Notes under the pieces: model-generated
The model's input: only the letters and a program-made list of their open reading frames with translations
What the model was told of the DNA's origin: nothing
Databases searched by the model: none
DNA from: Paracoccus sp. MBLB3053
GTDB taxonomy: Bacteria; Pseudomonadota; Alphaproteobacteria; Rhodobacterales; Rhodobacteraceae
Assembly: GCF_031822435.1 (NCBI RefSeq)
Contig: NZ_JAVQLW010000001.1
Coordinates: 691,501 to 755,500, forward strand
Length of the DNA: 64,000 nucleotides
Direction: 5' to 3'
Program-made: the position numbers and the translations under genes
Shown here: positions 45,765 through 55,658 of the stretch, in pieces
How positions within the stretch are numbered: position 1 is the stretch's first letter
Layout: each line of letters begins with the position of its first letter

Positions 45765-45938
45765 ATGACCGACCGCAAGGAACTGCCGCCCGCTGCGCAA
45801 CGCGCCCTGGCCGAGGCCGAGGAACGCCGCCGCAACGCCAAGGCCCTGGACCTTCCCGTCGAGCTGGGTGGCCGCGATGGCCCCGAGCCCGTGCGCTATG
45901 GCGATTACGAGAAAAAGGGCATCTGCGTCGATTTCTGA
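45765..45938 (+). CDS. DUF1674 (SDHAF4-like) small protein, 57 aa
   Basis: A 57-residue cytoplasmic protein. Its C terminus PVRYGDYEKKGICVDF matches the conserved end of DUF1674/SDHAF4 proteins, which assist flavinylated succinate dehydrogenase subunit A in mitochondria. The N-terminal half is a charged Glu/Ala/Arg helix. It diverges from rsmB across 48 bases. The bacterial role in succinate dehydrogenase assembly is inferred from homology. Confidence 0.88.
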   Translation: MTDRKELPPAAQRALAEAEERRRNAKALDLPVELGGRDGPEPVRYGDYEKKGICVDF

Positions 45939-46051
45939 CCTGCCGCGCATCTTGCTGGCGAATCCGTGATCGCCGCGAAGTACGTCGTTTACTTGCCATT
46001 GGGGTTCTGCGGCTAGACAGTCCAGATAAACCTAAGCGCAGGGAACGGCAG

Positions 46052-47284
46052 ATGATATTCGGCAAGATGATGCCGAAATGCGCAGCATTGCTGCTCATTT
46101 CGGGATTGGTGATGACGCCAGCATGGGCCCAGCAGGGCCGCAGGGGCAGCCAAGGCCCCAGTGCCGTGGGCGTCATGACGGCAGCCGAGGAAGAGGTGCC
46201 TTATACGATCACCCTGCCGGGCCGCGCCATCGCATTTCAGCAGACCACCATCCGCCCTCAGGTTGGCGGCGAAATTCTCGAAGTCACGTATGATCCGGCC
46301 AAGCCGGTCAAGACCGGTGACGTGCTGTTTCGCATCGATCCCGAAACGCTCGCCGCCGCGCTGACGGCAGCAGAGGCCGGGGTCGCCGGCGCGGAAGCAA
46401 AGCTCACTGAAGCCCAAAACACCGTCACACGCTATCGCCGGCTCGAAGGATCGGGGGTCTCGGCCGTGGACCGCGCAGCGGCGGAAGTGGCCCTGAAACA
46501 GGCCGAAGCCGATCTGAAATCGGCTGAGGCCGCCCGCGATTCGGCCCAGCTCTCCCTTGACCGAACCCAGATCGTCAGCCCCATCGACGGCATGGCGGAT
46601 GTCGCCGAGGTTTCCGTTGGCGATCTGGTGACGGCCAACCAGTCGGAGGCTCTGACCACCATTACCCAGCTTGACCCGGTCTATGTCGACGTCTCGCAAT
46701 CAAGCGCGAGCATTCTGCGCAACCGCGCAAAATTCAACGCGGGCGAGTTGGTTCGCAATCGCGAGGTGCAAGCGCACCTGACACTGGAAACCGGCGAGGA
46801 GTTCCAGGGGGCCGGAAGGATCGTCAGCCCCGGCATCCTGGTTTCGCCAACGACGGGAACAGTCCCGATCAGGCTGCAATTCGACAATCCCGACCGCCTG
46901 ATTTTGCCTGGCCAGTTCCTGCGGGTCGAAATGACACTGGGCTCCACGCGCGCCGTTCTCGTTCCGCAGCGGGCAACGCGACGGTCGTCCGACGGGACGC
47001 TGACCGCCTTTGTCGTGCGCGAGGGCAAGGCCCAGCAAATCACCCTGAGCGAGCAGGGCACCTATCGCAACAGCTGGATCGTGACCCAGGGGCTCACGCC
47101 CGGCGAAGAATTGGTGCTGGATGGGCTGAACAACCTGCGCGCCGGCGCCGAGGTGACCACCGTCCCGGTCGTCATCGACGATCAGGGCGTCGTGCGGGAT
47201 GCCAAGTCTGCCGAGAATGCCGCAGGTGATGACGAAAACAACCCGGCCGCCAGATCAGGCGCACAGGACGCGGGCACCAACTGA
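46052..47284 (+). CDS. RND efflux periplasmic adaptor subunit
   Basis: A 410-residue membrane fusion protein of the AcrA/MexA family. The signal peptide ends near residue 26 (VMTPAWAQ). Barrel-sandwich halves are IRPQVGGEILEVTYDPAKPVKTGDVLFRID and TQIVSPIDGMADVAEVSVGDLV, flanking a helical hairpin (about 100-170). A beta-barrel and a membrane-proximal domain follow, then an acidic tail. The stop overlaps the permease start (TGATG). No regulator gene is adjacent, and the nearest TolC-type gene is at 55659. Confidence 0.93.
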   Translation: MIFGKMMPKCAALLLISGLVMTPAWAQQGRRGSQGPSAVGVMTAAEEEVPYTITLPGRAIAFQQTTIRPQVGGEILEVTYDPAKPVKTGDVLFRIDPETLAAALTAAEAGVAGAEAKLTEAQNTVTRYRRLEGSGVSAVDRAAAEVALKQAEADLKSAEAARDSAQLSLDRTQIVSPIDGMADVAEVSVGDLVTANQSEALTTITQLDPVYVDVSQSSASILRNRAKFNAGELVRNREVQAHLTLETGEEFQGAGRIVSPGILVSPTTGTVPIRLQFDNPDRLILPGQFLRVEMTLGSTRAVLVPQRATRRSSDGTLTAFVVREGKAQQITLSEQGTYRNSWIVTQGLTPGEELVLDGLNNLRAGAEVTTVPVVIDDQGVVRDAKSAENAAGDDENNPAARSGAQDAGTN

Positions 47285-50200
47285 TGGCGCATTTCTTCAT
47301 TCATCGCCCGGTCTTCGCCTGGGTTCTCGCGATCGTGACCATGTTGATCGGAGGGTGGTCGCTGCTTGGGCTGCCTGTCTCGCAATATCCCGACATCGCC
47401 CCGACCACGATCCGCATCACGGCCAATTATTCCGGCGCCACGGCGCGCGCGGTGCAGAATTCCGTCACGACGCCGATCGAGGACGCGCTGACGGGGCTGG
47501 ACGGCCTTATCTACGCAGTTTCCACATCGTCCCAAGGCCGCGCATCCATCACGCTCACCTTCGACGACAGCGTCGATCCGGTCGACGCCCTGAACGAGGT
47601 CCAGTCCAAGGTTCGGTCTGTCGAAGGGCGCCTGCCCTCGCCGGTGCAGTCGGACGGGGTGACCGTCTCGCGCTCGTCCTCGTCGATCCTGATGGTCGGC
47701 TCGCTCGTGTCGACCAGGGGCGAGCATTCCACGATCGAGCTTGGCAACCTGCTTGAGCAGGTGGTGGAAGGTCCGGTCAAGAGGACCGACGGCGTCGGCG
47801 GCGTCAACGTCTTCGGCTCGGGCTACGCCATGCGGATCTGGATGGACCCGCTGAGGCTGGCGCAGTTCCAGCTGACCCCGACAGATATCACGACAGCCGT
47901 TGCAGAACAGAACAGCACCGTCTCGGTTGGCGATCTGGGAAGCCAACCGGTCGTTCCGGGGCAGCAATTCACCGCGACCGTCACTGCGCAAAGCCAGTTG
48001 AGCTCGGTCGACGACTTCCGCAACATCCTGCTCAAGACAGGGTCGGACGGTGCCGCTGTCCGATTGGGCGATGTGGCGGAAATCGAGATCGGCCAGACCA
48101 GCTATGGCAGGGATTCGCGCTATAACGGAATGAATGCCTCGGGCTTCGCGGTGAACCTCGCCACGGGCGCGAATGCGGTCGAAACGGCGAATGGCGTGCG
48201 CGCGACGCTCGAGGCGCTGAGGAACGCCCTGCCCGAAGGGGTCGAAATCCACATCGCCTATGACACCGCCCCCTTCGTCGAGCTTTCGATCGAAAAGGTT
48301 TATCACACCCTTCTGGAAGCCATCGCCCTGGTCTTCCTGGTGATCCTGCTGTTCCTGCAGAACTGGCGCGCGACGCTGATCCCGATCATCGCCATCCCGG
48401 TGGTTCTTTTGGGCACGTTCGGCATGCTGGCTGCCTTGGGATACTCGGTGAACACGCTGACGATGTTCGCGATGGTGCTCGCGATCGGACTGTTGGTCGA
48501 TGACGCCATTGTCGTGGTCGAAAACGTCGAACGGGTCATGTCCGAGGAAGGTCTTGGCCCCGTAGAGGCGACGGAAAAGAGTATGGGCCAGATCAGCGGG
48601 GCGCTCGTCGGGATTGCACTTGTGCTGTCGGCGGTTTTCCTGCCGATGGGCTTCATGGCCGGCTCGACAGGGGTCATCTATCGCCAGTTTTCGGTCACGA
48701 TCATCACCGCGATGGTCCTGTCGCTTCTGGTCGCGCTGATCCTGACGCCCGCGATGTGCGCAAGCCTTTTGCGCCCCGGTCACGGCACGGCACGCTTCGC
48801 GCCGGCCCGCTGGTTCAATGCGGGCTTCGATCGGATCACGCGCGGCTATTCATCCACGGTGCGTCGCACGCTGCGGCGCCCCTTTCTGATGCTGCTCGTG
48901 CTCGCGGGTATCGGCTACGGAGCCTTCGATCTGTTCAACCGGATGACCACGACCTTCATCCCCACCGAAGACCAGGGCGTTCTGCAATCGCGCATCACCC
49001 TGACCGAGGGCTCGACGGCGCAACAGACTGCCGCCGTGGTCGAGCAAATCGAGGAATACATGCTCAACGAAGAGAGGGATGCGGTGGAATCCGTCTTCGT
49101 GGCCATGGGATTCGGCTATTCCGGCACGGCGCAGAACCAGGCGATGATCTTCGTGAAGTTGCGCGATTTTGCATTGCGCGGCGACAGCAGGCTTTCCGCT
49201 TCGGCCGTCGCGCAGCGTGCGAATGCCCGTTTCGCGGCTCATCGCGCCGGTCGGATCGTCTTCATGCAACCGCCAGCGATCCCAAGGTTGGGGAACTCGT
49301 CCGGCTTCACCTTCTACCTGCTTGACCAGTCGGGGGGCGGGATCGAGGCCCTGACCGCCGCGGCCGAACTGCTTGAGCAGAACGCCGCTGCCGATGGTCG
49401 CGTTCAGAATACCGAAGGCGGCGGCTCGGAAGACGAAGCTGCGCTGCGCATCGACATCGACCAGCAAAAAGCGGAAAGCTTCGGGGTTTCGGTGCCGGCG
49501 GTGAACTCGATGCTTTCCACCATCTTCGCCGGCAAGGAGGTCAATGACTTCGCGCTAGGCGCGCAATTGCGCCCTGTCGTCGTGCAGGCGCGTGCCGACA
49601 ACCGGATGCAGCCCGAGGACGTGGACCGCTGGTATGCCCGAAATTCGGACGGTGACATGGTCCCGTTCAGCGCCTTCATGTCGACGCGCTGGGAACCGGT
49701 CGAACCGCGCCTGTCGCGCATAGACGGCATCGACGCGATCTCGGTCGAGGGACAGCCCGCGCCGGGCGTCAGTTCGGGATCGGCCATGGACGCGATGGAG
49801 GAACTCGTGGCCGATCTGCCGGGCGGCTACGGCCTGGCCTGGACCGATCTGTCCTATCAGGAACGGCAGGCCGGAAACCAGGCACCCTTCCTTTTCGCAC
49901 TTTCGGCCCTGGTGGTCTTCCTGTCATTGGCCGCGCTTTACGAAAGCTGGTCGATCCCGTTTTCGGTAATGCTGGCCGTGCCTGTCGGCGTATTTGGCGC
50001 TGTCGTCGCCGCGCTGAGCCTTGGTCAGGCCAATGACGTCTATTTCAAGGTCGGCATCCTCACCACGATCGGGTTGGCAGCCAAGAACGCCATCCTGATC
50101 GTCGAATTCGCCCGCGAGCTACAGGACGCCGGCCGGAGCGCAATCGAGGCGGCCATCGAAGCCGCACGCCAGCGCTTGCGGCCTATCCTGATGACATCCC

Positions 50201-50394
50201 TGGCCTTCATTCTCGGCGTTCTGCCCTTGGCCATCGCCAAGGGCGCAGGCGCAGGGGCGCAGAACTCCATCGGGATCGGGGTCATGGGCGGGATGATCTC
50301 GGCCACGTTCCTTGGCATCTTCATGGTACCGGCCTTCTACGTTACCGTGCGCAGGCTGACGGATCGGCGGCGCAACAAGGAAGTGACGACATGA
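47284..50394 (+). CDS. RND multidrug efflux permease (HAE1 type)
   Basis: A 1036-residue inner membrane proton-drug antiporter, close to AcrB/MexB length. Twelve membrane helices are arranged in two halves with large periplasmic loops after TM1 and TM7. The proton relay Asp pair is in [17 protein letters not shown] (TM4), and the start [15 protein letters not shown] is typical of HAE1. The partner adaptor is directly upstream. The gene overlaps selD by 4 bases. The drug range cannot be read from sequence. Confidence 0.95.
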   Translation: MAHFFIHRPVFAWVLAIVTMLIGGWSLLGLPVSQYPDIAPTTIRITANYSGATARAVQNSVTTPIEDALTGLDGLIYAVSTSSQGRASITLTFDDSVDPVDALNEVQSKVRSVEGRLPSPVQSDGVTVSRSSSSILMVGSLVSTRGEHSTIELGNLLEQVVEGPVKRTDGVGGVNVFGSGYAMRIWMDPLRLAQFQLTPTDITTAVAEQNSTVSVGDLGSQPVVPGQQFTATVTAQSQLSSVDDFRNILLKTGSDGAAVRLGDVAEIEIGQTSYGRDSRYNGMNASGFAVNLATGANAVETANGVRATLEALRNALPEGVEIHIAYDTAPFVELSIEKVYHTLLEAIALVFLVILLFLQNWRATLIPIIAIPVVLLGTFGMLAALGYSVNTLTMFAMVLAIGLLVDDAIVVVENVERVMSEEGLGPVEATEKSMGQISGALVGIALVLSAVFLPMGFMAGSTGVIYRQFSVTIITAMVLSLLVALILTPAMCASLLRPGHGTARFAPARWFNAGFDRITRGYSSTVRRTLRRPFLMLLVLAGIGYGAFDLFNRMTTTFIPTEDQGVLQSRITLTEGSTAQQTAAVVEQIEEYMLNEERDAVESVFVAMGFGYSGTAQNQAMIFVKLRDFALRGDSRLSASAVAQRANARFAAHRAGRIVFMQPPAIPRLGNSSGFTFYLLDQSGGGIEALTAAAELLEQNAAADGRVQNTEGGGSEDEAALRIDIDQQKAESFGVSVPAVNSMLSTIFAGKEVNDFALGAQLRPVVVQARADNRMQPEDVDRWYARNSDGDMVPFSAFMSTRWEPVEPRLSRIDGIDAISVEGQPAPGVSSGSAMDAMEELVADLPGGYGLAWTDLSYQERQAGNQAPFLFALSALVVFLSLAALYESWSIPFSVMLAVPVGVFGAVVAALSLGQANDVYFKVGILTTIGLAAKNAILIVEFARELQDAGRSAIEAAIEAARQRLRPILMTSLAFILGVLPLAIAKGAGAGAQNSIGIGVMGGMISATFLGIFMVPAFYVTVRRLTDRRRNKEVTT

Positions 50395-51434
50395 ACGAAC
50401 ACCCCAGACTGACCTCGCTTGCCCATGGTGGTGGCTGCGGCTGCAAGCTTGCGCCTTCGGTCCTGCGCGATTTGCTGGCGGGCCAGCCGGTTGCCCACGC
50501 CTTCCCTCAGCTTCTGGTCGGAACCGAAACCTCGGACGATGCGGCTGTCTGGCAGGTGGACGACAATACCTGCGTGATCGCCACGACAGATTTCTTCATG
50601 CCCATGGTGGATGACCCGCGCGATTTCGGTCGGATCGCCGCGACAAACGCCATTTCGGACATCTATGCCATGGGCGGACGCCCGATCATGGCCTTGGCGA
50701 TCCTCGGCATGCCGATCGACAAGCTCGCCCCCGAGCAGATCCGCAAGATCCTGGAAGGCGGCCGGGAAATCTGTGACGAGGCAGGCATTCCGGTCGCAGG
50801 AGGCCATTCGATCGACGCGCCCGAGCCGATCTATGGGCTTGCCGTGATCGGCCTGTGCCACCCGTCGGAATTGCGCCGCAATGCCGATGCCAAGCCGGGC
50901 GATGCGCTGATCCTGACCAAGGGGCTGGGTGTCGGGATCTATTCCGCCGCGATCAAGAAAGAGGCGCTGGATACCTCTGGACTGGCCGAGATGGTCGCCA
51001 GCGCGACAACCTTGAACAGGGTCGGGGTGGAGTTGGCCAAGCGCGCCGATGTTCATGCGATCACCGACGTGACCGGTTTCGGCATTCTTGGACATGGGCT
51101 TGAGATCGCTCGAGGCGCAGGGTTGCGCCTGCAGATCGATCTGGGCAGCCTGCCTCTGCTCAGCCGCACAGCCGAGCTTGCAAAGGCTGGGTTTTTCACC
51201 GGCGCCTCGACACGGAACTGGGCAGCCTACGGGTCCGAAGTCACGCTGCCCGAAGGTCTGGACGACTGGCAAAAGGCGATCCTCACCGATCCGCAAACTT
51301 CTGGGGGACTTCTGGTCGCCTGCGCTCCCGAAGCCGCCAAGTCCGTGCTTGCCGACATCCGCGCCGCAGGCTTCCCGCTGGCCGCGATCGTCGGTTCTGC
51401 CGCAGAGGGAAGCGCCGGGATCACCGTTATCTGA
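50391..51434 (+). CDS. selD: Selenide, water dikinase
   Basis: A 347-residue cytoplasmic enzyme making selenophosphate from selenide and ATP, the donor for selenocysteine and selenouridine tRNA. The catalytic Cys16 and Lys19 lie in [11 protein letters not shown], as in E. coli Cys17/Lys20; the active residue is Cys, not selenocysteine. ATP-binding blocks [13 protein letters not shown] and [16 protein letters not shown] follow, with [12 protein letters not shown] near the end. The ATG overlaps the RND permease stop (ATGA). selA, selB and mnmH are not in the window. Confidence 0.96.
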   Translation: MNEHPRLTSLAHGGGCGCKLAPSVLRDLLAGQPVAHAFPQLLVGTETSDDAAVWQVDDNTCVIATTDFFMPMVDDPRDFGRIAATNAISDIYAMGGRPIMALAILGMPIDKLAPEQIRKILEGGREICDEAGIPVAGGHSIDAPEPIYGLAVIGLCHPSELRRNADAKPGDALILTKGLGVGIYSAAIKKEALDTSGLAEMVASATTLNRVGVELAKRADVHAITDVTGFGILGHGLEIARGAGLRLQIDLGSLPLLSRTAELAKAGFFTGASTRNWAAYGSEVTLPEGLDDWQKAILTDPQTSGGLLVACAPEAAKSVLADIRAAGFPLAAIVGSAAEGSAGITVI

Positions 51435-51492
51435 GAGCCCGCGCGGGAACCCGAGTCGAATGGCGGTCGTTGGCATGGCAGGAGGATTTCCA

Positions 51493-51849
51493 ATGACCAG
51501 CCAACGACTGTCCCATCTCTTCCTGACCGCTTTCCTGTGCGGCGCGACCGCCCTGCCCCTGATGGCGCAGACCGTTCCGACGACACCTGCCGACACGCCG
51601 ATGCGCGCGGAAACCACCGTCGATTGCCCCTCCGCCGCCTCGATGGCCGAGCCCGCGACGCAAGAGGCCGCAACCGCCGACGGAACCGCCCCTTCGAATT
51701 CCGGCTCGACCGGGTGGAGTGGCGGCACCGGCGGCTCTCATATCGGGACAAATCCCTCGGGCGCGGTCATGCATACCAAGACATGGCACGCCCCTACCGC
51801 ACGCGGACTGGACCTGAAGGGCAGGCCAGAACCGGTTCCGGCCTGCTAA
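51493..51849 (+). CDS. Small secreted hypothetical protein (118 aa)
   Basis: I do not recognise this protein. A signal peptide is clear (MTSQRLSHLFLTAFLCG to about residue 25, PLMAQ). The mature part is a low-complexity chain rich in Thr, Ala, Ser and Gly (STGWSGGTGGSHIGTNPSG), with one Cys near its start and one as the final residue, which could form a disulfide. GGAGGATTTCCA precedes the ATG. It follows selD by 58 bases in the same direction. Confidence 0.72.
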   Translation: MTSQRLSHLFLTAFLCGATALPLMAQTVPTTPADTPMRAETTVDCPSAASMAEPATQEAATADGTAPSNSGSTGWSGGTGGSHIGTNPSGAVMHTKTWHAPTARGLDLKGRPEPVPAC

Positions 51850-51869
51850 AGCGCAAACTTCGGCACCCG

Positions 51870-52307
51870 TCACTTGCCCGGCAGGACGCCTTTCTTGAGA
51901 ATGACATTCGCATAAAGCCGCGCGTCCTGCGTCTGCAGGATGGCGAAGCTGTTTCGGGCGAACTCGTAGAACCCGAAACGATCCACCGATTGAAGGGCTG
52001 ATCCCGCACGTTCGACGAACGGGATCAATTCCGCCACCGCCTCGGGAACGGAATCCGGGTCGTCCACGACCTGCATGGTGGTCGCCGCCGCGGGCACGAA
52101 GGTATCGAGCGGCATCAGCCCCATGACGAGCCCGGCGGCCTGCGGCATGCGCGCCCCGATCGTGAGCACCTGGCTGTAAGGAAGGTTTCGAGCGATTGCA
52201 GCTGCAGGGAAGTTCATGTCCACGATCGCCAGATCGTCTCCATGACCCATCTGGGCCAGCACATAAAGTAGCTCGGGCGAAATCCGTTGATCGATTCCCT
52301 TGAGCAT
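51870..52307 (-). CDS. fucU: RbsD/FucU family sugar mutarotase
   Basis: A 145-residue cytoplasmic protein converting anomers of fucose or ribose. The conserved start MLKGIDQRISPELLYVLAQMGHGDDLAIVD has the catalytic His, and the C-terminal FGFYEFARNSFAIL block supports FucU rather than RbsD. GGAGG stands 7 bases before the ATG. No sugar transport or kinase genes are adjacent, so the sugar is inferred. Confidence 0.88.
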   Translation of the reverse strand: MLKGIDQRISPELLYVLAQMGHGDDLAIVDMNFPAAAIARNLPYSQVLTIGARMPQAAGLVMGLMPLDTFVPAAATTMQVVDDPDSVPEAVAELIPFVERAGSALQSVDRFGFYEFARNSFAILQTQDARLYANVILKKGVLPGK

Positions 52308-52393
52308 GAAGACACCTCCGACGTCACGGCCCCCGCTGGGGCAAATTTCCCGGCAAGAAAAGCCTTCTCGTGCCCAAGGTCAATGGCGCGCAG

Positions 52394-53227
52394 TCAGATC
52401 ATCTCAAGTGGCACCGGCGATGCCGGGGCGGCAAAAATCCTGTCCAGCTCGGAAACCACGTCTCGGGTCAGGCCAAGGGCGGCCGCCTGCTGGTTCTGCG
52501 ACACATGTTCTGGACTGCCCGATCTGGGAATGGCGATTATCCCCTGTCGGTTCAGAACCCATGCCAAAGCGATCTGGCCAGCCGTCAGCCCAAGCCCCGC
52601 CCCAAGCCGCGCCAGCTCGGCGTGACCCGCCAATCGGCCCTGCTCGATCGGGCTATAGGCCATCGCCGGGATACCGCGGCTGCCCAGCCATGGCAGCAGG
52701 TCCAGTTCAGGTCCCCTTCGGCCAAGATTGTAGAGGATCTGGTTCGTCGCGCAGCGCCCGCCACCGGCCGCGAGCAGTTCGTCCATATCCGCGACCGTGA
52801 AGTTGCTGACGCCCCAGTGTCGGATATGACCGGCGTCGCGCAGCCTTTCCATTGCCTCGACCGTTTCGGCCAGCGGCACATCGCCTCGCCAGTGCAAAAG
52901 ATATAGGTCGATCCGGTCCGTTCCCAGCCGCCTGAGACTTCGCGCGCAAGCCAAGGGCAATTCACCCTCTGACGCGTTCCAGGGATAGACCTTGGTGACA
53001 AGGAACACCTCGTCGCGCCGATCTCCGATCGCCTCGGCGACCAGTGTTTCGGCTGCGCCTTCGGCATACATCTCGGCCGTATCGATCAGGGACATGCCCA
53101 GATCCAGCCCCCTGCGCAACGCCGCGATTTCGGAGGCGCGCCGGGCCGGATGCTCGGCCATCATCCAGGTCCCTTGCCCAAGCGCGGGAACCATCTCACC
53201 ATCAGGAAGGTTTGTGCGTGGGATCAT
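52394..53227 (-). CDS. Aldo/keto reductase
   Basis: A 277-residue cytoplasmic NADPH oxidoreductase with a TIM barrel. The catalytic tetrad is visible: Asp and Tyr in LIDTAEMYAEG, Lys in VTKVYPW and His in LYLLHWRG. WGVSNFTVADMDEL and AYSPIEQGRL are family blocks. Substrate unknown. It precedes fucU in the same direction by 86 bases. Confidence 0.93.
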   Translation of the reverse strand: MIPRTNLPDGEMVPALGQGTWMMAEHPARRASEIAALRRGLDLGMSLIDTAEMYAEGAAETLVAEAIGDRRDEVFLVTKVYPWNASEGELPLACARSLRRLGTDRIDLYLLHWRGDVPLAETVEAMERLRDAGHIRHWGVSNFTVADMDELLAAGGGRCATNQILYNLGRRGPELDLLPWLGSRGIPAMAYSPIEQGRLAGHAELARLGAGLGLTAGQIALAWVLNRQGIIAIPRSGSPEHVSQNQQAAALGLTRDVVSELDRIFAAPASPVPLEMI

Positions 53228-53329
53228 TCCGAAATCCTGGTTCCGGCTACAGGTTCAGGCAAGCACGACCGGTATCGCGGAACAATGGAGTTTTCCCAAT
53301 CCCGGCTGAAAACAAAGAGCTAGTGCATC

Positions 53330-54355
53330 ATGCAACATCTTGATTGCCCCGGTTGCGGACAACGTGTCTACTTTCACAACACCCTGTGTTCATGCGGAAC
53401 CCCTTTGGCTTTCGATCCCGACACCGGGCGTTTCACGACGAATGTGCAGATCTGCTCGCGGCATCAGGACATCGCCTGCAACTGGCGTGCGGATAGTGAA
53501 GGCGGGCTGTGTCGCTCCTGCGCCATGACAAGCACGATTCCCGATCTTTCTGTCCAGGGCAACCTGGACCTTCTGTCCAGAAGCGAGGCGGCCAAGCGCT
53601 GGGTACTGGCCAATCTGGCGCGCTGGAACTGGTTCACCACGTCCGATGACGGGCCACGCCCCGTTTTCCGAATGCTGTCGGAACACGCCGGCCAAAGCGA
53701 AGTCGGCGTGACCATGGGCCATGCTGACGGCGTCATCACGATCAATGTCGTCGAGGCGGACGATGCCATCCGGGCCGAACGCCAGCAGCAACTGGGTGAG
53801 CTTTACCGGTCGATGATCGGGCACATGCGCCACGAGATCGCACATTTCCTGTTCGAGCGACTCGCTGTCTTGCCAGGATTCCTGGACGAGTTCCGGCCCC
53901 TTTTCGGGGATGAACGAGCGGATTACGGCGAAGCCCTTCAGGCGCATTACGCCAATCCCAAGGATCCCGGGGAAACGCATATCAGCGAATACGCCACAAT
54001 GCATCCGCACGAGGACTGGGCGGAAACCGCGGCGCATATCCTGCACCTTGTGGACATGACCGACAGCCTGATGGCGACCGGGCTCAGCGGACCGGACATC
54101 CCGGCGCAGGGCTATGATGCCTATGCCGATACCGACGCGGACCGCTTGCTGACCACCGCGACAGCGGTCGCCCTGGCTGTGAACGAGATCAATCGCGCTC
54201 TGGACAACCCTGACGTTTATCCCTTTGTCCTGACGGACATGACCCGAAGCAAGCTTTCTTTTGCCCATCGCTGGCTTTCGCAGGGCGCGACGCTGTTGCC
54301 TGCACGCGAGGCTCAGCCCCAGATAGCTCTTCAAGCTATGCCAGATCAATTCTGA
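53330..54355 (+). CDS. Putative zinc-binding metallopeptidase (DUF2248 type)
   Basis: A 341-residue cytoplasmic protein. Residues 1-65 form a zinc-ribbon-like part with CPGCG, CSCG and CRSC pairs. A metallopeptidase domain follows with HEIAH in MRHEIAHFLFERL (about residue 170) and a downstream acidic block HEDWAETAAHILHL that could supply the third ligand. The combination is the family once called DUF2248. Its substrate is unknown. The ribosome binding site is weak. Confidence 0.82.
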   Translation: MQHLDCPGCGQRVYFHNTLCSCGTPLAFDPDTGRFTTNVQICSRHQDIACNWRADSEGGLCRSCAMTSTIPDLSVQGNLDLLSRSEAAKRWVLANLARWNWFTTSDDGPRPVFRMLSEHAGQSEVGVTMGHADGVITINVVEADDAIRAERQQQLGELYRSMIGHMRHEIAHFLFERLAVLPGFLDEFRPLFGDERADYGEALQAHYANPKDPGETHISEYATMHPHEDWAETAAHILHLVDMTDSLMATGLSGPDIPAQGYDAYADTDADRLLTTATAVALAVNEINRALDNPDVYPFVLTDMTRSKLSFAHRWLSQGATLLPAREAQPQIALQAMPDQF

Positions 54356-54411
54356 GCTGGCTTGACCCTTGCGCGGCCCTGTCCCAGCATGTCACCGAAA
54401 AGAGACAGGGC

Positions 54412-54831
54412 ATGGATGAACAGGGCAGGGCGCATCTGGCAGCCGATCAGCCAGAATTTTCACGGTTTCTAGGCATCCGGATGATTTCGGCGGATCGTGA
54501 TGAGGTCCGGGCAGAAATGACCGCCACAAGAGAGCTGTCGAACCGCAATGGCGTCCTGCACGGCGGGGCGATCATGGGTTTCGCCGACAATCTGGGCGGC
54601 ACGGCGGCGACGATCAACCTGGGGCAGGGTCAGGCGACGACGACACTGGAAAGCAAGACGAATTTCCTGCGTCCCATCCGGATCGGCGATGTCGCGATTG
54701 GCCGATGCGTGGCGCTACACAAGGGGCGCAAGACCATGATCTGGCAGACGACGATCTCACGAGGCGACGGCAAGGTCGCAGCGATCGTCACCCAGACCCA
54801 GATGGTGATGGAGTGGCAGGCGCGTGATTAG
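54412..54831 (+). CDS. PaaI-like hotdog-fold thioesterase
   Basis: A 139-residue cytoplasmic thioesterase. Hotdog blocks are NRNGVLHGGAIMGFADNLGG, with the catalytic Asp/His region LHGG, and TTLESKTNFLRPIRIGD. It probably hydrolyses acyl- or aryl-CoA thioesters. The TAG stop is followed at once by an in-frame ATG of the next open frame at 54832, which I do not use. Confidence 0.88.
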   Translation: MDEQGRAHLAADQPEFSRFLGIRMISADRDEVRAEMTATRELSNRNGVLHGGAIMGFADNLGGTAATINLGQGQATTTLESKTNFLRPIRIGDVAIGRCVALHKGRKTMIWQTTISRGDGKVAAIVTQTQMVMEWQARD

Positions 54832-54975
54832 ATGATCGCCCCATTGTCGCCCCGCCGAGGGGCAAATCCGAAACTTCCCGCCGCTTGTTGTGCCGCCTTG
54901 CGCCGCGCGGCGTTGCCCATGGCAATCTTTCATGGCAATAGGCACTCACCGCCAACCGCAAGCAGGGTTCGCCAA

Positions 54976-55629
54976 ATGAACAATTTCGCGCAGCGCCGTA
55001 CCCAGATGGTTGATAGCCAGGTCCGCCCGAACGATGTGACCAGCTATCCCGTCATCGAGGCGATGCTTCATGTCCCGCGTGAGCAGTTCGTGCCCGAGGG
55101 ACGCCGTGATGTCGCCTATGCCGGCGAGAACATCGATCTGTCTGCCGACCGCGTCCTTCTCGAGCCGCGGACGCTGGGCAAGATGCTCGAAGTGCTCGAT
55201 CTGCAGACCAGCGACCTCGTCCTGAACATCGCCGCCGCCTATGGCTACACCGCCGCGCTGATCGCCCGGATCGCCGAAGCCGTGGTCGCCGTCGAAGAAG
55301 ATGAGACAACGGCAGCCGAGGCTCAGTCGCGCCTTTCGGCCGAGGAAATCTATAATGTCGTCGTCGTGCCGGGCACCCTTGCCGCTGGTTACGCGAGCCA
55401 AGCCCCGTATGACGCGATCCTGATCGAGGGCGCCATCGAGGTGCTGCCAGAGGCGATTGCCGATCAGCTTCGCGATGGCGGGCGGATCGTCGCGGTGTTT
55501 CGCGAAGGCAACTTGGGCGTCGTCCGAATTGGACGAAAGGTTGACGGGAGCATCAACTGGCGCTTTGCTTTCAATGCGGGTGCTCCGGTATTGCCGGGCT
55601 TCGCCAAGACCCGCGGATTCGTGCTATAA
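54976..55629 (+). CDS. Degenerate protein-L-isoaspartate methyltransferase-like protein
   Basis: A 217-residue protein with the Pcm fold pattern ([34 protein letters not shown]). The SAM-binding motif, normally EIGTGSGY, reads NIAAAYGY (about 84-91), losing the key Glu and Gly, and the Ser-Gln-Pro substrate motif is replaced by LLEPRTLG. Methyltransferase activity is doubtful. A canonical Pcm is encoded at 59071-59721. It lies 30 bases before the tolC-like gene, an arrangement common in Rhodobacteraceae. Upstream, 54914-54945 contains the direct repeat CATGGCAAT. Confidence 0.82.
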   Translation: MNNFAQRRTQMVDSQVRPNDVTSYPVIEAMLHVPREQFVPEGRRDVAYAGENIDLSADRVLLEPRTLGKMLEVLDLQTSDLVLNIAAAYGYTAALIARIAEAVVAVEEDETTAAEAQSRLSAEEIYNVVVVPGTLAAGYASQAPYDAILIEGAIEVLPEAIADQLRDGGRIVAVFREGNLGVVRIGRKVDGSINWRFAFNAGAPVLPGFAKTRGFVL

Positions 55630-55658
55630 GCACGTCATAACAAGGCAGGGGCAGGTCC

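Noticed and set aside
47182..48783. 533-codon frame antisense to the RND permease
   Set aside because: It is rich in Arg, His, Asp and Gln without domains, and the permease is unambiguous.
50391..50460. Possible selenocysteine codon in SelD
   Set aside because: The catalytic position in GGGCGCKL is a TGC cysteine codon, with no in-frame TGA.
54832..54975. Upstream start for the Pcm-like gene directly after the thioesterase stop
   Set aside because: The added 48 residues look unlike Pcm proteins, and [15 protein letters not shown] at 54976 is the expected N terminus.
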